From assembly GCA_902464645.1 (NCBI GenBank), contig CABQKL010000079.1:1-8558 (forward strand): 8,558 nt of DNA, written 5' to 3'. The first letter of the stretch is position 1, and the number at the start of each line of letters is the position of its first letter. Made by a program: the position numbers and the translations under genes. The notes below the pieces were generated by a model. It did no database searches. It worked only from the letters and a program-made list of their open reading frames with translations, and had not been told where the DNA came from. Below are positions 1 to 6,369 of the stretch, one piece after another. The stretch comes from an uncultured Collinsella sp. (GTDB taxonomy: Bacteria; Actinomycetota; Coriobacteriia; Coriobacteriales; Coriobacteriaceae).

Positions 1-23
1 ACGCGGCCGCCCGATCCGCACCC

Positions 24-1856
24 GTGGCGGATCCCAGGGGCGGCAGGCTCTTCGCCATGCCGCGATTCCTTGTTGGCATAACACATCAGGTGTACCGTCA
101 TCGCGTCTTTGCTATCGCCGGTGCCATCACCGCGCTGTTCCTCATGCTTTTGGCGGTCTTGCCGGCGCTGTTCGCCTTCGACCCCAAACTTTCTAACGCC
201 GTGCCCGCCTATAGCGAGGTGTCCGAAGAGGTCGTGGATGCGCTCGCCCACTCGAGCTCTCTCCCGCTGCTTGTCGCCGCAATTATATTTTCGATCTGGG
301 GCGTATCGGTCTATCTGCGCTGTTTGGACTATGTGTTGCGTCGCCGCCTTGTTGCCGTCGCCACCATCTGCGCCCTGTGGATGATCGAAGTCATTCTCAA
401 GTACAAGTCGTTCACGCCGTTCTATGCCACCGTGCTGTGGTACCTGTACTACGTGCCCATGACGCTCATTCCGCTGCTCTACCAGCTCTGCGGCCTGCGC
501 CTTGCGGGCCTGGAACAACACCGCCTGGGTCGCCGCTACTGCGCTGCGCTGTGGATTGCGGCCATCCTGCTTATCGGATTTGTGCTCACCAACGATTTTC
601 ATCAGCAGGTCTTCCGCTTTGACCGTACAAGCGACACCTGGAGTAACGATTACACGTACGGCTGGGGTTATTTTGTCGTTCTCGTGTGGACGGTCTTCGA
701 CTTCGTGGCCTTTTTTATCCTGGTTGGTCGGTCCTCGTCCTTTCGCATCCAGCGTTTCTCGGGCACGGCGGCGCTCGTACTGCTGGGTGGCGCATTCTTT
801 GCCGTCTCGTATGCGTTACGCGTGCCCTGGGCATGGAGGCTCAACTTTTCGCTCGTCTATTGCGTCCTGTGCGTGGTGGCGATGGAAATCTGTCTCGATT
901 GCGGTGTCATTCCGTCGTATCACGATATCGCCGGCATCTTCGACACCTTGCCGCTTGACCTCAAAGTTCTAACGCGCGACCTGCAGGAAGTCTATGCCAC
1001 GCCAGTGTCAAAGCCAATGCCGGTAGGCGTGCGCGAGGAGTTGCGGACCCAGGAGCACGGCCGCGCCCATGCCTTTGCCGTGGCGTCCGATCCCGATGTG
1101 ATGTACCGTGCCTTTCCACTGCTGGGCGGATCGGCCCTGCTTGCCCAAGACGTGTCGGAGCTCAACGAGCTTAACCGTGAGCTGGCACATCGTCGCATGG
1201 AGCTGCAGCGTCAAAACGAGCTGCTCGCCGCCGACTACGACCTTAAGACGCATTTGGCAGATCAAGAGGCCGAGACCTTGCTGGTCCAAGACGTGGACCA
1301 GGCGCTTGCCCGCGCGCTCGAAGGGATGTACGACCTGCTGAGCTCGCTGCCGCCGTTGACCGACGAAGCGTCTTCGCACGAGCGTTACCGCATGCTGCAG
1401 CGCGCCAAGATGCTCGTCGCCTATTGCAAGCGCAAGGGGTCGCTCACGTTGGCACAGCACGGGGAGAGCGGTTTTGATCGAGACCGCATCCAGCTCATTG
1501 CCAACGAGCTCGCAAGCGACCTGCGCACCATCGATATCGATTGCGCCTCGATTATCGCCATACGGCGCCCGATGCATGCCAGTACGGTAAGCGCCCTGTA
1601 CGACTGCGTGTATGACTTTGCGTTTTTTGCCTACACCACCGACCATCCGGCGCTTATGTATCACTTGGGCGACCATGACCGATGCAGTGTCGAGCTGCGC
1701 GCCACGCTTTTTTCCAACGATGATGCAGATCTTTCGCAGACGCCCGCTGCGCAAGAGCTCGAAAGCGCTTTGCAAGGGCGCAACGTGGCATATCGCCTTG
1801 AGGGCGAGCCCGGCCAGCTGCGCATGATCGTCTTGATGCCGAGGGCGGGTGAGTGA
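24..1856 (+). CDS. Multi-spanning sensor with degenerate histidine-kinase C-terminus (probable pseudokinase)
   Basis: Probable membrane signal sensor that works with the kinase encoded next to it. Counting from the GTG at 24, about eight hydrophobic segments lie near residues 28-52, 80-99, 108-125, 134-156, 174-192, 214-236, 247-265 and 274-293. The stretch LTNDFHQQVF (188-197) resembles the conserved part of the histidine-kinase N-terminal 7TM domain. A PAS-like region (about 299-378) and a coiled coil (about 376-415) follow. The remainder aligns with the DHp and ATPase regions of the downstream kinase, but the key residues are changed: Q422 stands where the histidine should be, Y530 and F534 replace the N-box Glu and Asn, and no glycine-rich G box is visible. 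The start is uncertain: the frame is open to the window edge, GTG 24 has no Shine-Dalgarno, and ATG 57 has only a weak one. The stop overlaps the next gene's start. The sensor fold is fairly sure; loss of catalysis is inferred. Confidence 0.8.
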   Translation: MADPRGGRLFAMPRFLVGITHQVYRHRVFAIAGAITALFLMLLAVLPALFAFDPKLSNAVPAYSEVSEEVVDALAHSSSLPLLVAAIIFSIWGVSVYLRCLDYVLRRRLVAVATICALWMIEVILKYKSFTPFYATVLWYLYYVPMTLIPLLYQLCGLRLAGLEQHRLGRRYCAALWIAAILLIGFVLTNDFHQQVFRFDRTSDTWSNDYTYGWGYFVVLVWTVFDFVAFFILVGRSSSFRIQRFSGTAALVLLGGAFFAVSYALRVPWAWRLNFSLVYCVLCVVAMEICLDCGVIPSYHDIAGIFDTLPLDLKVLTRDLQEVYATPVSKPMPVGVREELRTQEHGRAHAFAVASDPDVMYRAFPLLGGSALLAQDVSELNELNRELAHRRMELQRQNELLAADYDLKTHLADQEAETLLVQDVDQALARALEGMYDLLSSLPPLTDEASSHERYRMLQRAKMLVAYCKRKGSLTLAQHGESGFDRDRIQLIANELASDLRTIDIDCASIIAIRRPMHASTVSALYDCVYDFAFFAYTTDHPALMYHLGDHDRCSVELRATLFSNDDADLSQTPAAQELESALQGRNVAYRLEGEPGQLRMIVLMPRAGE

Positions 1857-3352
1857 CGATGCAGATTTCGCTCATCCTTCCCCAAATCGTTGCGCTCGAT
1901 GTTGTCTTTGCCCTGACTGCGTGTCTGCAGACGATCCACGTCCCGCTCATCGCATCGCGCCGCTCGTCCTATAACCGTAAGGTGATTTGCGCCTACGAGG
2001 CGAGTCTTGTGCTTCACCTGATGATTTCGGCGCTCATCTTATTCGCGTCGTCTGGCTCGTATCTGATGGCGCCGCTTGACGTTTGCGCCAGGGCAATGGG
2101 CGGAGTGCTGTGGCTGAATGCCGCGATCTTTGCCTATGGCGTGGTACTTATGGTGCACTATCGTCGCCTCGTCATGCTGGTCGAACTGTTGCTTGTTGTC
2201 GCCGTTACACCACCGGTGGTTTTTGCCATGGGCTCGGCGTGGACCGTTGTCCTTATCGCAGAGGGAGCGTTCTTCCTGTTCCGCTCCATCGCGGCGCTCT
2301 TGATGGACGTCCGTAACCGCCAGGAGGATATCACCATGTTCTCGACGATCGAGACCATCAACGTGATTCCCGTGGGCATCCTGTATCTGGACCCGAGGGG
2401 CCGTCCGCTTCTCATGAACCGCTGCATGCGCAAAAACCTGGTGGAACTTCATATGCCTACCGATCTGCGTGACATGAGCAGCACATGGAACGACCTGCGC
2501 AAACTTAGCATGCAAATGCCTGAAAGCAGTAGGAACCGTGTGCGGATTAATCTGGACCGCTTTGGTAGGGATCGCGCCGTGGTCGAGATCTCTCCTTCCG
2601 AGATTCGTCTGTTCGTGCGTGACTCCGTTACGGTCTCGGGCCGTCCATTCGAGCGCGTCGTCGGCCTGGACGTGACGGAATACGCTCACGCCTACGACCG
2701 TCTGGCGCAAGCCAACCACCTGCTTGAGCTTGCGGGCCAAGAGCTCCAGGCCCAGATCGAAGAAGTTAAAAAGGTTGCCGACAATGCGGCCTACCTACGT
2801 ATGCGTGCCCGCGTGCACGACGTGATCGGGCAGCGCCTGTCCATTCTTCATCGCTATTTGGAGGAGGGGCGCCTGGATGACGAGTCACTCGAGCAGATTG
2901 ACCCGTTGCTGCGCTCAATCGCCGCCGATTTGCGTAGTGACGGTGCCAGCGAGCCTGCAGAGCAGCTGGGCGATATCGTCCATGCTTTTGGCCTGGTGAG
3001 TGTGCAGATCGATGTTGAGGGTGCGCTGCCTGAGGACGTGCGTGTCGCCGCCGCATTTTTGCAGATTATCCGTGAGGCCTCGACCAATGCCACCAAGCAT
3101 GCGCAGGCGCATCGGGTCCACGTGCGTCTGTGGCAGGAGGGGGCGGATGCTGGAGCCGTCGCGCGCATGACGATTTCTAACGACGGCTCCCCAGCCCCCG
3201 TATCGTATCGCGAGGGAACGGGTATCCCTGGTATGAGGCATGTCGCACAGAATCTGGGCGGCAGCCTTGAGGTCCATGCCGCCCCACCCTTTACGCTTAC
3301 GGTATCCATTCCGCTCGCCTCCAGCGCCACGGTCCAAAGGAGAAGCTCATGA
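1853..3352 (+). CDS. Five-span membrane sensor histidine kinase, HisKA_3 / NarL-type
   Basis: Sensor kinase expected to autophosphorylate on a histidine and pass the phosphate to the response regulator encoded immediately downstream. Five hydrophobic segments lie near residues 7-27, 47-66, 82-102, 105-125 and 128-150. A PAS-like region (about 160-278) ends in VVGLDVTEY, and a coiled coil covers about 280-315. The dimerisation motif RVHDVIGQRLS carries the phospho-acceptor H322. The ATPase domain has the N box IREASTNATKHA (E408, N412), the NDG motif (D444, G445) and the G box GTGIPGM (456-462) followed by GG 469-470, so all catalytic elements are present. GTG 1853 overlaps the upstream stop codon; an in-frame ATG at 1859 is an equally possible start, and a GAGGG at 1841-1845 could serve either. 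The 3' end overlaps the regulator gene by four bases (ATGA). The stimulus is unknown. Confidence 0.92.
   Translation: MTMQISLILPQIVALDVVFALTACLQTIHVPLIASRRSSYNRKVICAYEASLVLHLMISALILFASSGSYLMAPLDVCARAMGGVLWLNAAIFAYGVVLMVHYRRLVMLVELLLVVAVTPPVVFAMGSAWTVVLIAEGAFFLFRSIAALLMDVRNRQEDITMFSTIETINVIPVGILYLDPRGRPLLMNRCMRKNLVELHMPTDLRDMSSTWNDLRKLSMQMPESSRNRVRINLDRFGRDRAVVEISPSEIRLFVRDSVTVSGRPFERVVGLDVTEYAHAYDRLAQANHLLELAGQELQAQIEEVKKVADNAAYLRMRARVHDVIGQRLSILHRYLEEGRLDDESLEQIDPLLRSIAADLRSDGASEPAEQLGDIVHAFGLVSVQIDVEGALPEDVRVAAAFLQIIREASTNATKHAQAHRVHVRLWQEGADAGAVARMTISNDGSPAPVSYREGTGIPGMRHVAQNLGGSLEVHAAPPFTLTVSIPLASSATVQRRSS
3336..3342 (+). promoter_or_regulatory. Ribosome binding site of the response regulator gene
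   Basis: AAAGGAG lies six bases before the ATG at 3349, inside the last codons of the kinase gene. It fixes the regulator's start and, with the ATGA stop-start overlap, supports coupled translation of kinase and regulator. Confidence 0.75.
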
Positions 3353-3972
3353 TCCGCGTGTTAATTGTCGAAGACCAGGCCATTCTGCGCGAGAGCCTGG
3401 CACGCTCCGTTGGCGACCAGCCCGATATGACCGTTGTTTCAGCCATCGCCGATGCCTCCGAGGCCTTGGGTGTCGCGCTCAGGGAGCGCCCTGACATGAT
3501 ACTGATGGACGTGTGCACCGAACACGATTCAAACGGCATCGTGGCGGCGGCGCGCATCAAGGAGCAACTGCCCGAGTGTCGCATCATTATCATGACCGGC
3601 ATGCCCGAGATCACCTTTGTCGATCAGGCCCGCGAGGCGGGCGTCGATAGCTTTGTGTACAAGAACGTCGGTATCGACGAGCTGTTCGCCGTGATGCGCT
3701 CCACGCTGGCGGGCTATTGCACGTTTCCCAAGCCGCCCGAGAGCATTTTTTCGGGCACGGCGGCACTCGACGATGTTGAGCTGTCGATTTTGCGCCTTGC
3801 CTGCGAGGGCAAGAGCCGCCGCGAGATCGCGGCCGAGCTGTTTATGAGCGAGGGCACCATCAAGCGCCGCATCTCGGAGATCCTAAGCAAGACCGGCTAC
3901 GACAACATCATGCGCCTTGCCGTGCATGCGGTGACCGAAGGCAGCATCGTCCCCAATATGGAGCGCCCGTAG
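3349..3972 (+). CDS. NarL/FixJ-family response regulator with LuxR-type DNA-binding domain
   Basis: Cytoplasmic transcription factor, the expected phosphorylation target of the adjacent kinase. The N-terminal receiver domain (about 1-120) has the full set of conserved residues: acidic pair E8-D9, phospho-acceptor D54 in MILMDV, T83 in IIMTGMPE and K105 in FVYK. A short linker leads to a LuxR/GerE helix-turn-helix (about 140-205), recognisable by LSILRLACEGKSRREIAAEL and the recognition-helix region SEGTIKRRISEILSKTG. At 207 residues it has the normal family length. It is the last gene of the operon, overlaps the kinase gene by four bases, and is followed by a strong inverted repeat. The target promoters cannot be told from the sequence; autoregulation is possible but the operon's promoter lies outside the window. 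Confidence 0.94.
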   Translation: MIRVLIVEDQAILRESLARSVGDQPDMTVVSAIADASEALGVALRERPDMILMDVCTEHDSNGIVAAARIKEQLPECRIIIMTGMPEITFVDQAREAGVDSFVYKNVGIDELFAVMRSTLAGYCTFPKPPESIFSGTAALDDVELSILRLACEGKSRREIAAELFMSEGTIKRRISEILSKTGYDNIMRLAVHAVTEGSIVPNMERP

Positions 3973-4005
3973 TCGGTGCGCCGCCCGTGCTCCAACGCCA
4001 AAGAT

Positions 4006-4046
4006 AGGCCTCCCGCCGTTTTGCATCAGAAAACGGCGGGAGGCCT
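4006..4046 (+). terminator. Hairpin terminator after the two-component operon
   Basis: A perfect 17-bp inverted repeat (arms 4006-4022 and 4030-4046, loop GCATCAG) starts 33 bases after the regulator's stop. The stem is GC-rich at its base with an A/T run next to the loop. The trailing T run is weak (GCTTGT), so it may terminate inefficiently or act mainly to stabilise the RNA end. The symmetry means it would also form in transcripts from the opposite strand. Confidence 0.7.
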
Positions 4047-4077
4047 GCTTGTATGGGCAGTGCTGTCGGCATAAAGC

Positions 4078-4112
4078 GGCGGGGCCGCAGGATCAACTCC
4101 TGCGGCCCCGCC
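4078..4112 (-). terminator. Hairpin terminator after the lipoprotein gene
   Basis: A perfect 15-bp GC-rich inverted repeat (arms 4078-4092 and 4098-4112, loop TCAAC) lies about 50 bases beyond the lipoprotein stop. Read on the minus strand the stem is followed by GCTTTATG, a short T run, so it best fits termination of the leftward transcript. It could also act on plus-strand read-through. Confidence 0.6.
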
Positions 4113-4162
4113 TGACATGTGCGCGGATGTGTCCGCCAACCCGCGGCTGATGTTACGTGCCG

Positions 4163-5005
4163 TTACGCGATGGTTGCGCTGTAGGAGGCGACGTCCTCGT
4201 AGGAATCGGTCAGGTAGGCGTCGATACCGATGGTCGTATTGACCAGGTCGTCAAGGCTGTCAAGCTCGCCGCTCGAGAACGTGAATTCCTCGGTGGCGTT
4301 GGTGCCGGGCATCAGGTGAGCCGAGAACCAGGGTTCCTTCATGGTGCCGTTGACGTTGGTCTTGCCGGAAGGAGCGTAGAAGGTCAGGTCCTTGTCGCTC
4401 TTGTTGGTGATGTTGACGACAAAGCCGATGTCGCCCCAGTCGTCCTTGAACTTCTCGGTGATGGTGATGGTGCACAGGTCGTCATCGGCGACGGTGACGG
4501 CGGGTGAGATTTCGATGCTCTGGACGTCGTCGTCTTCGACGGCCTCATCGATCTCTTCTTCCTTCTCGGCGTTCTCGCGATCTTTCTTCACCGTACCGGA
4601 CAGATCCTTGTCGGACTTCGTAAAGATAATCTTGTCGCCTTCCACCTCGAGGACGAGCTTGTTGTCCTTGAGCTTCAGGTCGTGCGACTCATCTTCGGCA
4701 GTAATCGTTACGGTGGTGGCGTCCTTGGCCTCCCATTTCAGGTCGGCGACCTCAAGGAACATGTCGAGGACGCCCGTGCCGTCTTCGTCGAGGATCAGGA
4801 TACAGTTGAGGCCCCACTCCTTGAGCATATCCATGTACTCATCGGTGAGCTCTTCGCCGTCCAAGGTTCCACCCGAGTACTGCCAGCTGCCGACGAAGTT
4901 GGCCTTGGGGTCTTTGCCGCCGCCGCTGCAGCCCGTCAGGGCAAAGGCGAGCGCCAGGACGCATGTCAGAAATGCGAGTACGGACTTTTTGAACGTTGTC
5001 TTCAT
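4163..5005 (-). CDS. Secreted two-domain lipoprotein of unknown function
   Basis: Predicted extracellular lipoprotein anchored in the cytoplasmic membrane. Lysines at the N terminus, a hydrophobic core (about 8-23) and the lipobox LTGC with C26 form a lipoprotein signal peptide, followed by a GGGK linker. Residues about 36-130 begin FVGSWQYSGG and alternate short beta-strand-like segments, resembling the lipocalin-like domains common in Firmicute and actinobacterial lipoproteins. A strongly acidic, charged linker (about 138-162) leads to a second beta-rich domain (about 168-280) containing FVVNITNKSDKDL, reminiscent of DUF4352/DUF5067-type immunoglobulin-like domains. The start is firm: AAGGAGG at 5011-5017 lies five bases upstream of the ATG. 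It sits 80 bases downstream of the SPFH gene on the same strand, with a small hairpin between, so co-transcription is uncertain. No catalytic motif is visible; the domain names are tentative. Confidence 0.85.
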   Translation of the reverse strand: MKTTFKKSVLAFLTCVLALAFALTGCSGGGKDPKANFVGSWQYSGGTLDGEELTDEYMDMLKEWGLNCILILDEDGTGVLDMFLEVADLKWEAKDATTVTITAEDESHDLKLKDNKLVLEVEGDKIIFTKSDKDLSGTVKKDRENAEKEEEIDEAVEDDDVQSIEISPAVTVADDDLCTITITEKFKDDWGDIGFVVNITNKSDKDLTFYAPSGKTNVNGTMKEPWFSAHLMPGTNATEEFTFSSGELDSLDDLVNTTIGIDAYLTDSYEDVASYSATIA

Positions 5006-5044
5006 GGTGTCCTCCTTCTTGTGTGAAAACCCATAGAAGCAAAT

Positions 5045-5066
5045 GCGGGGGTGGCGGATCCCCCGC
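5045..5066 (-). terminator. Small GC-rich hairpin between the SPFH and lipoprotein genes
   Basis: Arms GCGGGGG (5045-5051) and CCCCCGC (5060-5066) can pair around an eight-base loop, 20 bases past the SPFH gene's stop. On the minus strand the stem is followed by ATTTGCTTCT, a poor T run. It may be a weak or partial terminator that lowers expression of the lipoprotein relative to the upstream genes. I could not identify a convincing lipoprotein promoter in the remaining leader. Confidence 0.35.
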
Positions 5067-5085
5067 CAATTACCAGATAGAGGGG

Positions 5086-6321
5086 CTAGGGCCGGGGCGT
5101 TCCGCAGTTGCTGCAGAACTTGCCGCCGTTTTCGCTACCGCAGTTGGGGCAGAACCACTTTGCCGGTGCCGGGGCGGGTGCGGGACTTCCGCACTCGGAG
5201 CAGAACTTGCCGGTGTTGGTGGCGCCGCAGCTGCAGGTCCATGCGCCGGCCGCAGGCGCGGCGGCAGGAGCCGGGGCGGGTGCCGGAGTCGGCTGCGGGG
5301 CGGCCTGCTGCTGTGCCTGGCCGGCGGCGAACAGCTGGCTGGCATTCATGCCGCCCATGCCGCCTGCCATGCCCATGCCCATAAAGCCGGCCATCGCGCC
5401 GTTGGGGTTGGCGGCTGCCGCGCGCATCGCATCGCTCTGGGCGCTGGCGATGTTGGCGGCTGCCATGGTGGGATCGCGCATGACCGCGGCCTTCTGCAGG
5501 TCCTTGATCATCTGCTCGTCTTCTTGCGAGGCGGCGATGGAGTTGACGCCAAAGCTCACGATCTCGACGCCGCGCAGGTCGCGCCAGTCGGCCGAGAGGA
5601 CCTCGTTGAGCGCGCGGGCGAGCTCGGTGGTGTGGCCGGGGATGGCGCTGTAGCGGATGCCCATCTCCGAGATCTTGGCAAAGGCGGGCTGCAGAGCGGT
5701 GAGCAGCTCGGACTTAAGCTGGCTGTCGATCTTATCGCGCGTGTAGCTATCGGTCACGTTGCCGCACACGTTGGTGTAGAACAGCAGCGGGTTGGTGATG
5801 CGGTACGAATACTCGCCGTTGCAGCGAACGGAGATGTCGACATCCAGGCCAATGTTGTTATCGACCACGCGGAAGGGCACAGGCGAGGCGGTGCCGTACT
5901 TGTTGCCGATGATCTCCTTGGTGTTGATAAAGTAGACGCGCTGGTCCTTGCCTGCATCGCCGCCAAAGGTAAAACGGCTGCCGATATTGGCGAACGTTTC
6001 CTTGATGGAGTCGCCCAGATTGCCGCTAAAGACGCTCGGCTCGCTGCCGGTGTCAAAGACAAACTCGCCAGGCTCCAGCGCGACCTCGATGATCTTGCCG
6101 TTTTGCACCACGAGCATGCCCTGGCCGTCGTTGACGGCGATGACGGAGCCGTTGGAGATGACGTTGTCCTCGCCGCGTGTGTTGGAGCTGCGGCCGCCGG
6201 TGCGCTTGCTGCCCTTGCAGGCTAAGACGTCAGCGGGCATCGATTCGCAATAGATAAATTCCTTCCACTGGTCGGCCATGACGCCGCCGGCAGCACCCAA
6301 TCCAGCTTTCAAGAGTCCCAT
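5086..6321 (-). CDS. SPFH/Band 7 (flotillin-like, YdjI-type) protein with two C-terminal zinc ribbons
   Basis: Predicted membrane-associated scaffold of the SPFH superfamily, close to the YdjI type. The N terminus (GLLKAGLGAAGGVMADQWKE) matches what I recall of that family's opening, and the SPFH fold covers about 20-270. A helical stretch (about 265-305), a Met/Gly-rich segment (306-335) and a Gln/Ala/Pro-rich tether follow. The tail holds two zinc ribbons: C363, C365, C374, C377 in the CxC form and C391, C394, C403, C406 in the CxxC form, both with the GKFCxxCG ending. No clear transmembrane helix is visible, so membrane contact may be peripheral or through partners. AAAGGAAG at 6328-6335 is the ribosome binding site, six bases before the ATG. 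It starts 48 bases after the membrane zinc-ribbon gene ends. In B. subtilis this family is linked to PspA-type envelope stress; the same role here is inference. Confidence 0.88.
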   Translation of the reverse strand: MGLLKAGLGAAGGVMADQWKEFIYCESMPADVLACKGSKRTGGRSSNTRGEDNVISNGSVIAVNDGQGMLVVQNGKIIEVALEPGEFVFDTGSEPSVFSGNLGDSIKETFANIGSRFTFGGDAGKDQRVYFINTKEIIGNKYGTASPVPFRVVDNNIGLDVDISVRCNGEYSYRITNPLLFYTNVCGNVTDSYTRDKIDSQLKSELLTALQPAFAKISEMGIRYSAIPGHTTELARALNEVLSADWRDLRGVEIVSFGVNSIAASQEDEQMIKDLQKAAVMRDPTMAAANIASAQSDAMRAAAANPNGAMAGFMGMGMAGGMGGMNASQLFAAGQAQQQAAPQPTPAPAPAPAAAPAAGAWTCSCGATNTGKFCSECGSPAPAPAPAKWFCPNCGSENGGKFCSNCGTPRP

Positions 6322-6369
6322 GGTGATCTTCCTTTCTCGTCAAAGGCCGGGTGGTATTGGTCAGAATGG

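Noticed and set aside
1008..1775. 255-residue minus-strand frame within the first sensor gene
   Set aside because: Lies wholly inside a gene whose product aligns with kinase domains; no ribosome binding site or motif.
5161..5293. Short GC-rich direct repeats in the SPFH gene
   Set aside because: They encode the Ala/Pro linkers and glycine-proline stretches; codon-level low complexity explains them.
4996..6225. 409-residue open frame on the plus strand opposite the SPFH gene
   Set aside because: It mirrors a GC-rich gene with clear domains and a good ribosome binding site; the translation is low-complexity Ala/Gly/Val/Asp with no recognisable motif.
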